A stretch of 64,000 bases of DNA from Oricola sp. (GCF_022763245.1 NZ_JALEGV010000012.1:620001-684000); one strand, 5' to 3'; positions 50,806 through 61,200 are shown, numbered from the stretch's first letter. Notes: generated by a model from the letters alone, not told the origin. Numbers and translations: made by a program.

Positions 50806-51380
50806 CAGTTGGTTCGTTGGGTGCCAGGTTAATCGAAAATCGGAAGCTTGTCTTCAGCCGAATAAATATACAACTATTTCATATTTGTCTCAATCAGGCG
50901 ATTGCGACTACTTGAACATTTTACGTTCGAGATTCGCGAAAACCCATAGTGCTTCGTCAGTTTCCATGCCTAACTTACGCGCTCTCTGCCCTACCTTTTA
51001 GAAACTTAGTCATAAAACACTCCATAATGCCACTGACCACGAGGCCCATACGCGTAATCAGTTACGATAACTGAGAAGTATCGTAACGGCCTCGAACCTA
51101 GAACGCCTATCACATTCCGTTTAGGCGATCTTCAATCGCGCCGATCGAAACAAGAACATCTTCGAATTCAGGTTCACCTGCGCCGTTTTAGCCGAAACGC
51201 CAGAGTCCATCTCTTTTTTGCCGGACCGTACGGATTCGCCTTCTTTTTAGGCCAGAACCACAAGTCTTATGGTCCCTCGACAGTCTATAAATGGGACTTT
51301 GAAGGCCTGCGATCTGGCGGATCTTACCCGCCGCTCGTTGAGCCCGAAAACGTGGCAACGAGCGCATCGCCGGTCAGCCG
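50806..51380. other. 575-bp AT-rich region upstream of the ATPase/HNH pair
   Basis: No complete gene. A perfect inverted repeat GTTACGATA-N9-TATCGTAAC lies at 51061-51087. On the minus strand 51013-50909 codes, with one frameshift, a short peptide ending METDEALWVFANLERKMFK, perhaps the remnant of a lost gene. The promoter of the defence pair should lie in this region. Confidence 0.45.
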
Positions 51381-51899
51381 CTAGGCTGCCGCCGCATCAC
51401 CGGTGATTTCCGAACTCAGCCAATCCTCCAGAACCGGAAGTTCCGGAACGAGTTCGGTCGCAAAGCCACCGACAAAATCAAGAAACGCATCCTGGTTTAG
51501 CCGGTTGATACCGACAAGAACGGGAATATCCCTCGCAAGGGCATCCGCAATTACCGGTCTGAAACCACGCCCCTCAGCCTCGTGCTTGCCGAATTTGTTC
51601 ACGATCAGGCAATCGGCACCCTTGAACAGCTCAGCCTCTACAAGTCCTACTGCGGTTTCAAGCGCAGCGGGATCGAGCCGACACCCTCGGGACGCACGCC
51701 CGAGCGCCTGGGAAATGCGAATGGTGCCCCCGTCCGGCAATATCTTGACGTCCATATCACAGGGGCCGGCGTCAGACTCGGTATTGATCTGGACTGTGCC
51801 TACGGGGCGATGACCCTGCTCGATGATCGAGCAAGCCAAAGCATGCAATACCAGATCCGTATCGCCCCGCCCCGGCGCCATCGTGTATGCAAGTTTCAT
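51381..51899 (-). CDS. DUF2478 nucleotide-binding-like protein
   Basis: 172 residues of DUF2478, usually found beside molybdenum enzymes and transporters. Visible are LAYTMAPGRGDTDLVLHALA (P-loop-like), DAGPCDMDVKILPDGGTIRI, ASRGCRLDPAALETAVGLVE and CLIVNKFGKHEAEGRGFRPV. Function unproven; the family is related to NTPases linked to molybdopterin supply. It lies 12 bp downstream of moeA at the end of the nitrate reductase gene string. Confidence 0.85.
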   Translation of the reverse strand: MKLAYTMAPGRGDTDLVLHALACSIIEQGHRPVGTVQINTESDAGPCDMDVKILPDGGTIRISQALGRASRGCRLDPAALETAVGLVEAELFKGADCLIVNKFGKHEAEGRGFRPVIADALARDIPVLVGINRLNQDAFLDFVGGFATELVPELPVLEDWLSSEITGDAAAA

Positions 51900-51911
51900 C
51901 TCATTTGGTCC

Positions 51912-53192
51912 TTACGTCTGGTGGAAAGGCTGGAACTCGATCAGTGCCCCTTCAGGCAGATGTTCCGCTTCGGCCGGTATGAACAGCAGGCCACTCGCGT
52001 CGGGCAGTCTCGCCACATGAGCAGAACTGACAGTATCGTCGAAGTCCACGACCTCGCGCCCTTGACCATCAAACCCCACGATGCGCGCCGGCCGAATTTC
52101 GCACCGTCCCGGCTTACGGTAGATTTGCTTTCCAGCCACGACGTGGCGCCGGTTGCGCGTTCCGCGCAGTCTTCCCGAAAGAACATCGAGCAGCGGCAAT
52201 CCGAAAACATACCAGGTTGCGAACGCCGACTGGGGATTGCCGGGCAGGCCTAGCCAAACCGCTTTCCCAAGCCGTCCGAAACTCACCGGCTTGCCGGGTT
52301 TGATAGCGACGCCACTGAAATGGATATCTGCCCCCAGGGCCTCCAGGACCGGCTTGACGTGATCTTCCTCTCCCACCGAGATCCCGCCGGTCGTGACGAT
52401 CAGATCGACGGTTTCAGCCATGTCAGCAAGACAGCGGCGCAGTTCGGTGCGGTCGTCCACGCCTTGCGTGACCTTGACCAGATCGACGTCCGGTCGCGAG
52501 AGTTCAGAACAGAGCATCGGCGTATTCACGTCCCAGATCTGGGCGGCTTGACGACTGGAGCCGGTATGCCGGATCTCGCTGCCGGTCACGAGCAGTCCAA
52601 CCCGCAAGGCGCGGCGGATATGGACGCGGGCCGCACCGGCGGCTGCACAGGCAGCGATTTCGCGAGCCCCGAGCCGCACTCCGTCCCGCAAAACAATCTC
52701 GCCGAGACGCATGTCGTCACCTGCGCGGCGGATATTGTTTCCGGGCAGCGGACGCCGGTCCAGAATGACCGTGGCGCCGTCGCGTATGACACTCTCCTGC
52801 TTTACAACGGTATCTGCTCCAGGCGGCACTGGTGCGCCAGTGAGTATCCGGGCGGCCGTTCGGCGGGAGACTTGTCCGGCCGCCACTTCGCCGGCGGCAA
52901 TGCGCTCCACGACCGACAGCCTCCAAGGGCCGCCACCCTCCAGTGCCGTGCTATCGAGTGCGTAGCCGTCCATTGCGGCATTGTCGAAGGGTGGGGTCAT
53001 CGCGACCGCCCGCACCGGCTCCGCAAGAACGCGCCCTGGCGCCGAGGAGAGCGGCGCAGTCTCCGTCCCGTCAACCGGCGCGGCGTTCTTTGCAATGCGC
53101 CGCAAGGCCTCATCGATAGAGATAAGGGGTGACGCGGCGTCGAACACCTCGCATCCGCAACTCCCGGTGTCGATCCTCTGCACTATCGTCAT
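51912..53192 (-). CDS. moeA: molybdopterin molybdenumtransferase MoeA
   Basis: 426 residues, inserting molybdate into adenylated molybdopterin to make the cofactor needed by NarG. SPGR-type segment APGRVLAEPVRAVAMTPPFD, NAAMDGYALDS, TGAPVPPGADTVVKQE, VTGSEIRH, VTTGGISVGEEDHVK and LGLPGNPQSAFATWYVF are present. The short N-terminal extension before SIDEALRRI (TGSCGCEVFD) is unusual. ATG 53192 overlaps the carbonic anhydrase stop (ATGA). Confidence 0.93.
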   Translation of the reverse strand: MTIVQRIDTGSCGCEVFDAASPLISIDEALRRIAKNAAPVDGTETAPLSSAPGRVLAEPVRAVAMTPPFDNAAMDGYALDSTALEGGGPWRLSVVERIAAGEVAAGQVSRRTAARILTGAPVPPGADTVVKQESVIRDGATVILDRRPLPGNNIRRAGDDMRLGEIVLRDGVRLGAREIAACAAAGAARVHIRRALRVGLLVTGSEIRHTGSSRQAAQIWDVNTPMLCSELSRPDVDLVKVTQGVDDRTELRRCLADMAETVDLIVTTGGISVGEEDHVKPVLEALGADIHFSGVAIKPGKPVSFGRLGKAVWLGLPGNPQSAFATWYVFGLPLLDVLSGRLRGTRNRRHVVAGKQIYRKPGRCEIRPARIVGFDGQGREVVDFDDTVSSAHVARLPDASGLLFIPAEAEHLPEGALIEFQPFHQT

Positions 53193-53806
53193 CGCGCCGT
53201 CTCCTCGACGAAGTGGCCCGGTCCGGTAGAGCAATCGAGATTGCGCAGCCTACCGTCCTTCAGACCGTAAATCAGTCCATGCACGCGGACATCTGCGCCG
53301 CGTGCCCATGCTTTCTGCAGTATCGGCGTCTCCGATACGCGTCTGACCCCTTCGATGACGTTCAGTTCAGCCAGCTTGTCGCGGCGATCTTCATCATCTC
53401 CACAAGCGGCGAGATCCACCGCGTAGGACCGCGCAAGCCGACGGATCGGTTCGAGCCAATGGTCCGACAGACCATGCGGCAGGTCTTCCGTGGCAGCCTT
53501 GACCCCGCCACATCCATAGTGCCCGCAGACGATGATCTCGCGCACTTTCAATGCTTCTACCGCGAATTCCAGTGCCGAGAGCAGATTCAGATCGGCCGAG
53601 TGCACCACGTTGGCAACGTTGCGGTGAACGAAGACCTCGCCGGGATCGAGACCCGCCACCACATTCGCCGGCACGCGGCTGTCCGAACACCCGATCCAGA
53701 AGAACTCCGGGGCCTGCAACGCGGCAAGGCGCGCGAAATAGCCAGGGTCAGCGTCATGACGCGCGGCGGACCATTCGATGTTTCGCGCAAGCAATGATTC
53801 CAGCAT
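53189..53806 (-). CDS. beta-class carbonic anhydrase
   Basis: 205 residues with zinc ligands and catalytic dyad in WIGCSDSRVPANVVAGLDPG (Cys, Asp, Arg) and CGHYGCGGVKAA (His, Cys). Interconverts CO2 and bicarbonate. Its place between moeA and a hemerythrin gene in a nitrate reductase operon is unusual; a role in pH or CO2 balance during anaerobic respiration would be inference. It lies 4 nt after the hemerythrin stop. Confidence 0.92.
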   Translation of the reverse strand: MLESLLARNIEWSAARHDADPGYFARLAALQAPEFFWIGCSDSRVPANVVAGLDPGEVFVHRNVANVVHSADLNLLSALEFAVEALKVREIIVCGHYGCGGVKAATEDLPHGLSDHWLEPIRRLARSYAVDLAACGDDEDRRDKLAELNVIEGVRRVSETPILQKAWARGADVRVHGLIYGLKDGRLRNLDCSTGPGHFVEETAR

Positions 53807-53810
53807 GACA

Positions 53811-54368
53811 TCACGCTTGCATGTCGGCGATCCGTCGCTGGATCATGGCGTTACGCAGTCGGACGATATCCTCTTCCGTCAATCTCGCCTGTGCGATGGG
53901 CAATACGATCGCGTTCTCCACGATCAGGTGGCGGCGGAGGCGGTCCGCAAAGTCGCGCAGAAAGGCCGCTTCGTTGTCCTTGGCTGGTCGCTTGTCATCG
54001 TGCATCTCCCTAAGCATCGAACGGAGGCGCGGGCATGAGTTGCCAAGCGCTTCATGCTCGGCCTTCAATCGCTCGAGCGTTGGTCCGATGTCATCTTCCG
54101 GGGTGCACCGGACCAGGAGCATCCCGCGCAACTCGTCATCCTCGTCATGGATCAGCAGTCCGATTTCGTGATCGAGAAAATGCAACAATCGCGAGATTTC
54201 GACCGGGCCCGGTGACGGGCTTTGCGAAACCTGCTCCATTTCCTCACAAACCGCGCGCATATGCATGTGATCCTCGCGGATGAACTCAAGAGGATTCTGA
54301 AGCAAATTCAGATCGGTCGGATCCCGTTCGCTACCGCCGCGTCGTGCGTTGGACAATTGGCCCTTCAT
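53811..54368 (-). CDS. hemerythrin-domain protein
   Basis: 185 residues forming a four-helix bundle with diiron-type ligands: IREDHMHMRAVCEEM, LHFLDHEIGLLIHDEDDELR, LKAEHEALG and LRRHLIVENAIVLPIA. Hemerythrin-like proteins in nitrate respiration loci are linked to NO or oxygen sensing and iron-sulfur repair, as in the YtfE group. ATG 54368 has GGAGGAG 4 nt upstream; the start lies 38 nt inside the end of the isomerase gene. Confidence 0.85.
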   Translation of the reverse strand: MKGQLSNARRGGSERDPTDLNLLQNPLEFIREDHMHMRAVCEEMEQVSQSPSPGPVEISRLLHFLDHEIGLLIHDEDDELRGMLLVRCTPEDDIGPTLERLKAEHEALGNSCPRLRSMLREMHDDKRPAKDNEAAFLRDFADRLRRHLIVENAIVLPIAQARLTEEDIVRLRNAMIQRRIADMQA

Positions 54369-55239
54369 GATCTCCTCCCTGTGTGCGGTTTCCGATCTCG
54401 GCGCCGGAAATTCGGGCAGAAGCGACGAGCCGATCCGCAAATTCCCGGGCGTTGCGTGCCCAGGCCGCCTTTTCCATCGCGTCGGCAATCTTCGATCGCA
54501 CTGTCTCGTAGGGGAGTGCCGCGCCCTCAGCGATCGCATCCATACGGATGACGTGCCAGCCGTGACGGGTGAGCACCGGCTCAGATGTGATTTCACCTTC
54601 TCTCATCTCGCGCAGCGCGGCTTCGAACTCGGGCACCGTGTCACCCGGGCCGAGCTGTCCGAGCGCACCACCCGAAGTCTTGGATCCGCAATCGCTGTGC
54701 GCCGATGCCAGCCTGGCGAAACCTTGCGGATCACCCTCCACTCGTGCGGCCAAACTCGTCGCGCGCGTGAATGCGGCGTTGCGTTCGTCATCATTGCGCG
54801 GGTCGCAGGCGCACAGGATATGGGAGACTTCCCAAAGCGGCGGCGCACGGAACCGTTCCGGGCCACGCGCCCACTCAGCCCGGATTTCATCCTCGGTTGG
54901 TGGCGAGACTTCAACCGCGACCTCGAGAAGGCTTCGGATCAGGGCCTCCTCCTCCGTTTCGAAGCGCCCCGGCCCGACCTCGGCCGGTTCGGGCCGTATT
55001 CCTCGCTGCTTCGCCTCCTGGAGCAGAAGCGTGCGCATGGCGACGGCATTCGCCGCCTTGCGCCACGCGAGCCCCGGTTGATTTTTGGGAGCTGCGTGAT
55101 TCTGCACCTCCGCAGCTATTACCTTCGTCGGGACAGTCACCCCGTTGACCACGAGGGGTTCCGGATTGTCTGCGCCAGTCCGAACGGTCGATGTTCCGGC
55201 ATCGTGTCGCGGGTTTGCGGTTGATAGGACCGTGACCAT
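54331..55239 (-). CDS. parvulin-type peptidyl-prolyl isomerase of the nar operon
   Basis: 302 residues. N-terminal chaperone-like helices (VNGVTVPTKVIAAEVQNHAA ... RTLLLQEAKQRGIRPEPA) and a C-terminal rotamase domain (WEVSHILCACDP, FARLASAHSDCGSKTSGGAL, GEITSEPVLTRHGWHVIRMD). No signal peptide, so it is cytosolic, unlike SurA/PrsA. Genes of this type follow narGHJI in many proteobacteria and may help maturation of the nitrate reductase. ATG 55239 is 5 nt after the narI stop region. Confidence 0.88.
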   Translation of the reverse strand: MVTVLSTANPRHDAGTSTVRTGADNPEPLVVNGVTVPTKVIAAEVQNHAAPKNQPGLAWRKAANAVAMRTLLLQEAKQRGIRPEPAEVGPGRFETEEEALIRSLLEVAVEVSPPTEDEIRAEWARGPERFRAPPLWEVSHILCACDPRNDDERNAAFTRATSLAARVEGDPQGFARLASAHSDCGSKTSGGALGQLGPGDTVPEFEAALREMREGEITSEPVLTRHGWHVIRMDAIAEGAALPYETVRSKIADAMEKAAWARNAREFADRLVASARISGAEIGNRTQGGDHEGPIVQRTTRR

Positions 55240-55244
55240 AGTCG

Positions 55245-55991
55245 TCACTCCGCCGGTTGCTTTGCACTCGCCGGCGGATTCGATCCGCGTGCCGACAGCA
55301 CCGCTTGCCGGCGTGTGCGGACGATTTGGTACCCCTTGCGAGCGAAAAGATAACGAACGGGAGCAGCAAAACCGGACAGAATGTGCACCAGACGGGTGAA
55401 GGGGAAGACGAGAAAGATCGTCAGTCCCAGGACGATGTGAAGCTTGTAGATCAGCGGCACATGCGCGATGTGCTCGGCCGCTCCGGGCTGGAATGTGAAG
55501 ATGCCCTGCGCCCACTCCATGAACAGGATCACCTCGCCGTGCTCGGCCGTGGCGATGGACCAGGGCACGCTGATGAGGCCGAGCGCCAGTTGTCCGATCA
55601 ACATCAGCAGGATCGCGATGTCCCAGAAGCTGGAATTCGTGCGGATGCGCGGATCGACCAGGCGGCGATGCGCCAGCATCACTCCGCCCACGATCGCGGC
55701 GATGCCGGCGATCCCGCCCGCGATGGCAGCGAGCAACTGCTTTGCCTCGGCGTGAATGCCGAACGCTTCGTAGATCTCGTGCGGGACAAGCAGTCCGAAG
55801 AGATGACCGAAGAAGATGACCAGCACACCGACATGGAATAGCACCGAACCGATCATCAACTGCCGCCGCCGCAGCATCTGGCTCGACGACGATTTCCAGG
55901 TGAACGGGTCCCGCTCGTACCGCGCGACAGAGCCGATGAGCAGCACCGCCAGGGCGATGTAGGGATAGATTCCGAAGAAGAAGTTGTTCAT
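55245..55991 (-). CDS. narI: nitrate reductase gamma subunit NarI
   Basis: 248 residues, five membrane helices. Cytochrome b subunit that oxidises quinol and anchors NarGH. Heme ligands are visible as His in MIGSVLFHVGVLVIFFGHLF and in AHVPLIYKLHIVLGLTIFLV and FTRLVH. The C-terminal 25 residues (ARGSNPPASAKQPAE) are polar and longer than in E. coli. ATG 55991 has GGAGG 6 nt upstream; the gene starts 11 nt after narJ. Confidence 0.95.
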   Translation of the reverse strand: MNNFFFGIYPYIALAVLLIGSVARYERDPFTWKSSSSQMLRRRQLMIGSVLFHVGVLVIFFGHLFGLLVPHEIYEAFGIHAEAKQLLAAIAGGIAGIAAIVGGVMLAHRRLVDPRIRTNSSFWDIAILLMLIGQLALGLISVPWSIATAEHGEVILFMEWAQGIFTFQPGAAEHIAHVPLIYKLHIVLGLTIFLVFPFTRLVHILSGFAAPVRYLFARKGYQIVRTRRQAVLSARGSNPPASAKQPAE

Positions 55992-56002
55992 TTCAGCCTC
56001 CG

Positions 56003-56722
56003 TTACTCGGCCGCCGCCCGGGGCGCGGGATTGATCGGAAGGTCCATCTGCGCCAGCATGTCTCGCACCTGCGGGCATCCAGCGTTCGGATCCGGGCCGA
56101 AGCGAACCTCGCTTTCCTCCCAGACCTCGTCGAGTGCCTCGAGATCGTCGGCCGCGATGTCGGGCTGGTCGAGCAACTCGGCCACGACCTCCTTGTCGGC
56201 TGCGGCACCGGCAAGCTGGAAAAGGGCGGCGAACACCGCTCCATAGGGGCTCTCCCGCCGGACAAGCCGTGTATTGAGGACCTCGAAAATATGCGCGGCG
56301 TCCGCGAGTATTTCCCGAGCCTCGTCTGCGGGACGCGTGGACAGAAACTCGAGAAGGACCGGAAGGTGATCCGGCAGTTCACTGGTCGCTGGCTCGAAAC
56401 CCTTCTCACGATAGGTTTCGACCAATGACACCATTGCGCCGCCGCGATCCCGGCTTTCGCCGTGAACATGTTCGAACAGGTTCAGCGACAGCGCGCGCGA
56501 GCGGTCGAAGAGCATCACATACTGCTCTTCCAGGTCGTAGATGTCGCGCGTTTGCAGCTCGTCCAGCAATGGGCGAAGCGCACGCCGCGCCGCCGCTGTC
56601 AGCCGCCGCTCCGCCGACAGGACGCCACCGATTTCCGGCATCGCCTGCTGCAGCTCCTTCTTGGGATAACTCAAGATGAGCGACAACGCCTTGAGGGTGC
56701 GATCTTGCAGAACGAGGGTCAT
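56003..56722 (-). CDS. narJ: nitrate reductase assembly chaperone NarJ
   Basis: 239 residues of the TorD/DmsD/NarJ helical chaperone family: LKALSLILSYPKKELQQAMP, YVMLFDRSRALSLNLFEHVH and GPDPNAGCPQVRDMLAQ. It binds the NarG N-terminus and assists insertion of the Mo cofactor and heme. The start shares a TGATG overlap with narH. Confidence 0.93.
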   Translation of the reverse strand: MTLVLQDRTLKALSLILSYPKKELQQAMPEIGGVLSAERRLTAAARRALRPLLDELQTRDIYDLEEQYVMLFDRSRALSLNLFEHVHGESRDRGGAMVSLVETYREKGFEPATSELPDHLPVLLEFLSTRPADEAREILADAAHIFEVLNTRLVRRESPYGAVFAALFQLAGAAADKEVVAELLDQPDIAADDLEALDEVWEESEVRFGPDPNAGCPQVRDMLAQMDLPINPAPRAAAE

Positions 56723-58245
56723 CAGCGCACCTCCTGCGGCATTCTCAGCGGCTTTTTGGAGCCTCCGAAGAGCGACCCCTTGGAGACGCCGGTGGAACAA
56801 CCGTTGCCGTCGGTGAAGCCGCAACCGCCGCGCAGGTCGTAGGCTTCCTCAACCTGTTCGCGGTGCGTCGTGGGAATGACGAAGCGGTCTTCGTAGTCCG
56901 CCAGCGCCATGATGCGATACATGTCCTCGATCATCCGCCCCGTGATGCCGACGCGGGTGGCGATCGCCTCGTCGGTCACACCCTCGACGCTCTTGGCGCG
57001 CATATAGGCGCGCATGGCCAGCATCCGCTCCAGCGCCTGGGCAATCGGCTTTTCGTCGCCGGCCGTCAGCATGTTGGCGAGATATCTGAGCGGGATGCGC
57101 AGATTCTTCACGTCCGGCATCGCACCGTCCATGCCGATCGCGCCCGCTTCGGCCGCGTTCTGGATCGGGCTGAGCGGCGGAATGTACCAGACCATCGGCA
57201 GCGTCCGGTATTCGGGATGCAGCGGGAACGCGACCTTCCATTCCATCGCCATCTTCCAGATCGGACTTTCCTGCGCGGCCTTGATCCAGTCCTGCGGGAT
57301 ACCCTGCTTCTGCGCTTCGGCGATGATGGCGGGGTCCTTGGGATCGAGGAACACGCCGAGTTGGGCGTCGTAGAGGTCCACCTTCTCGGCCGCGTTCGCG
57401 GCCTCCTCGATCTTGTCGGCATCATAGAGCATCACGCCGATGTAGCGGATGCGACCGACGCAGGTTTCCGAGCAGACGGTTGGGTTGCCGCTTTCGATCC
57501 GGGGATAGCACAGCGTGCATTTCTCGGACTTTCCCGTAGACCAGTTATAGTAGACCTTCTTGTAAGGGCAGCCTGAGACGCACATGCGCCAGCCGCGGCA
57601 CTTCTCCTGGTCGATCAGGACGATGCCGTCCTCCTCGCGCTTGTAGATCGCGCCCGAGGGGCACGACGCCGCGCAGGCCGGGTTCAGGCAGTGCTCGCAG
57701 AGCCGGGGGAGATACATCATGAAGGTGTTCTCGTATTCCCCGTAGATCTGCTTCTGGATTCCCTCGAAATTGTAGTCCTGCGACCGTTTCTCGAATTCGC
57801 CGCCGAGGATCTCCTCCCAGTTCGGACCCTTCTCGATCTTCTGCATCCTCTCGCCTGAGATTTTCGAGCGCGGGCGCGCCGTCGGGAACGCCTTGCCCTC
57901 GGGCGCCGATTTCAGGTGGTCGTAGTCAAAGTCGAACGGCTCGTAATAGTCGTCGATCTCCGGCAGATCGGGGTTGGCGAAGATGTTCGCCAGGATTCGC
58001 CACTTTGCCCCCTGCTTGGGCTGGAGCTTGCCGGACTTCGTCCGGGTCCAGCCACCGTTCCAGCGGTCCTGGTTCTCCCAGTCCGTCGGATATCCGGTTC
58101 CGGGCTTGGTCTCGACATTGTTGAACCATGCGTATTCCACGCCGTCGCGGCTGGTCCAGACGTTCTTGCAGGTGACCGAACACGTGTGACATCCGATACA
58201 TTTGTCGAGGTTCAGCACCATGCCGATTTGCGCACGAATCTTCAT
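56722..58245 (-). CDS. narH: nitrate reductase beta subunit NarH
   Basis: 507 residues, iron-sulfur electron-transfer subunit. Cysteine clusters are visible in LDKCIGCHTCSVTCKNVWTS, LCEHCLNPACAASCPSGAIY, EKCRGWRMCVSGCPYKKVYY (Trp replaces one Cys, as expected for the [3Fe-4S] cluster) and EKCTLC...CSETCVGR. Length matches E. coli NarH (512). It overlaps narG by 4 nt (ATGA). Confidence 0.96.
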   Translation of the reverse strand: MKIRAQIGMVLNLDKCIGCHTCSVTCKNVWTSRDGVEYAWFNNVETKPGTGYPTDWENQDRWNGGWTRTKSGKLQPKQGAKWRILANIFANPDLPEIDDYYEPFDFDYDHLKSAPEGKAFPTARPRSKISGERMQKIEKGPNWEEILGGEFEKRSQDYNFEGIQKQIYGEYENTFMMYLPRLCEHCLNPACAASCPSGAIYKREEDGIVLIDQEKCRGWRMCVSGCPYKKVYYNWSTGKSEKCTLCYPRIESGNPTVCSETCVGRIRYIGVMLYDADKIEEAANAAEKVDLYDAQLGVFLDPKDPAIIAEAQKQGIPQDWIKAAQESPIWKMAMEWKVAFPLHPEYRTLPMVWYIPPLSPIQNAAEAGAIGMDGAMPDVKNLRIPLRYLANMLTAGDEKPIAQALERMLAMRAYMRAKSVEGVTDEAIATRVGITGRMIEDMYRIMALADYEDRFVIPTTHREQVEEAYDLRGGCGFTDGNGCSTGVSKGSLFGGSKKPLRMPQEVR

Positions 58246-61200
58246 TCCGCTGCCTCCTTCGGGGTCGCTTCATCGTCGAGCCAGTCGACCTTGTTCATCT
58301 TGCGCACGATGACGAATTCATCGCGGTTGGAGCCCACGGTTCCGTAGTAGTTGAACCCGTAGGATTGCTGGGCATAGCCGCCGATCATGTGGGTCGGCTT
58401 CAGGACCGCCCGGGTGACCGAGTTATGGATCCCGCCGCGCAGGCCGGTCTTCTCCGAGCCAGGCGTGTTCACGATCTTTTCCTGAGCGTGGTACATGAAG
58501 GTCGTTCCATCCTTCATGCGCTGAGACACCACCGCCCGCGCGGTCAGCGCGCCGTTGGCGTTGTAAAGTTCCACCCAGTCGTTATCGACGATGCCCGCCT
58601 TCGCCGCGTCGTTTTCGGAGATCCAGATCACCGGACCGCCGCGATTGAGCGTCAGCATCAGCAGGTTGTCGGTATAGGTCGAGTGAATGCCCCATTTCTG
58701 GTGCGGCGTGATGAAGTTCAGCACGACATGCGGTTTGTCCTTGTCGGTATGGATCGCATCGGTGACGGTCTTGAGATCCACCGGTGGCCGGTAGGACATG
58801 AAACCCTCGCCGAAGGCCCGCATCCAGAGGTGATCCTGATAGAGCTGCTGGCGGCCGGTCAGGGTACGCCAGGGGATCAATTCGTGGACATTGGTGTAAC
58901 CGGCGTTGTAGCTGACATGCTCGCTTTCGATGCCCGACCATGTCGGCGAGGAGATGATCTTGCGCGGCTGGACGGCGATATCGCGGAAGCGGATCTTGTT
59001 GTGATGCTCGCCCTCAGCCAGATGCACATGATCGCGCCCCGTCGCCTTGCCAAGCGCCTCCCAGGCCTTGACCGCCACCTCGCCGTTGGTTTCAGGCGCC
59101 AGCATCAATACCACCTCGGCGGCGTCGATCGCGGTGTTGATCGCGGGACGTCCCTTTGCCGATCCGTCGAGCCGCTCGCCGTTCAGCGCCTTCAGCGCGG
59201 CGACCTCGTCCTCGGTATTCCAGGAGATGCCCTTGCCGCCATTGCCGAGCTTGTCGAGTAGCGGGCCAAGCGCGGTGAAGCGGTCATAGACCGCGGAATA
59301 GTCCCGCTCGACCGCGATATAGTTCGGCGCGGTCTTGCCCGGGATCAGGTCGCATTCGTCCTTTTTCCAATCCTTGACCTGGTCCTGCGCAATCTCTGCA
59401 GGGGTGTCGTGCAGAATGGGCAACGCGACGACGTCGGTTTCCTGACCCAGATATCCGGGCACCACCTCCTGGAACTTCTTCGCGATGGATTTGAAGATTT
59501 CCCAGTCGGATTTCGACTCGTAGGCCGGGTCCACCGCCGCCTGCAGCGGGTGGATGAACGGATGCATGTCCGAGGTGTTGAGGTCGTCCTTTTCGTACCA
59601 GCTCGCCGTCGGCAGAACGATATCGGAGTAGACGCAAGTGGTGGACATGCGGAAGTCGATGGTCACCAGCAGGTCGAGTTTGCCGCGCGGAGCGTCCTCG
59701 TGCCATTTCGCCTCCTTGGGAAGCTGTCGGCCCTCCTCGCCCATGTCCTTGCCCATCACGCCATTGTCGGTGCCGAGCAGGTGCTTGAGGAAATACTCGT
59801 GCCCCTTGCCTGACGACCCAAGCAGGTTCGAGCGCCAGACGAACAGGTTGCGTGGCCAGTTGGCAGGATCATCCGGATCCTGGCAGGACATTTCCAGCGC
59901 ACCGGATTTCAGCTGTTCGGCGACATACGGGGCGAGGTCCTTGCCCGCCTTCCTGGCGGCTTTCGCCACCTCCAGCGGGTTGGTCTTCAGCTGCGGCGCA
60001 GAGGGTAGCCAGCCCATCCGCTCGGCTCGGATGTTGTAATCGATGAGCCCGATGTCCCAATCGCCCTCCGGCGCCGTCGGCGAGAGGATTTCGCCCGCGG
60101 TCAACGTCTCGTAGCGCCATTGGTCGGTATGGGCATACCAGGCCGAGGTCGAATTCATGTGCCGCGGCGGCCGTCCCCAGTCGAGCGCAAACGCCAGGGG
60201 AAGCCAGCCGGTCTGCGGGCGAAGCTTTTCCTGGCCCACATAGTGCGCCCAGCCGCCGCCGGACTGACCCACACAGCCGCACATCACCAGCATGTTGATG
60301 ATGCCGCGGTAGTTCATGTCCATGTGGTACCAGTGGTTCATCCCGGCGCCGACAATGACCATGGACCGGCCACGGGTCTTTTCGGCGTTGTCGGCGAATT
60401 CGCGGGCGACATGGATGATCTTGGCGCGGTCGACGCCGGTGATCTTCTCCGCCCAGGCAGGAGTGCCCGGGACGTCCTCGTCGTAGGACTGGGCCACCCA
60501 TTCGCCGCCCAGGCCGCGATCCAGTCCGTAGTTGGCGCAGAACAGGTCGAAAACGGTGGCGACGGCGATCTCACCGCCCTTCGTCTTGATCCGTTTCACC
60601 GGCACGTTTTTGGTCAGGACGTTGGGGCGTTTGTCGCCGGTTGAGAAGGCTTCGGTCGCGTCGGCGCCGAAATAGGGAAAATCGACTCCGAGCACGTCGT
60701 CCTGGTCGCTGTCGAGGACCAGAGACATCTTCAGCCGGGTTTCGGCTCCGGCCGCCTTTTCCTCGAGGTTCCATTCGCCCTGCTCACCCCAGCGGTAGCC
60801 AATGGAGCCGTTGGGCGCGACCAGTCCGCCGGAGGACTCGTCGACAGCGACGGTCTTCCATTCGGGGTTGTTGTCCTCGCCCAGCTTGCCGTCCAGGTCG
60901 TCCGCCCGCAGAAAGCGTCCCGGGACGAAGGATCCATTCTTCTCTTCCAGCTTCACCAGCATCGGGAAGTCGGAATATTTCCGGCAATACTCCTCGAAAT
61001 ACTCGGCCTGCCGATCGAGGTGGAACTCACGCAGGATGACATGGCCAAAGGCCATCGCCAGCGCCGCATCGGTCCCTTGCTTGGCGTTCAGCCACACATC
61101 GCCGAATTTCGCGGCCTCGGAATAGTCCGGGCAAATCACCGCGGATTTGGCGCCCTTATAACGCACCTCAGTGTAGAAATGCGCGTCGGGCGTGCGGGTC

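Noticed and set aside
50489-51001. 170-codon plus-strand frame near the defence ATPase
   Set aside because: Mostly antisense to the ATPase gene, with no motif and no ribosome site.
48677-51380. Retron (reverse transcriptase plus msr/msd RNA) linked to the ATPase/HNH pair
   Set aside because: No reverse transcriptase frame or YxDD motif on either strand in the neighbourhood.
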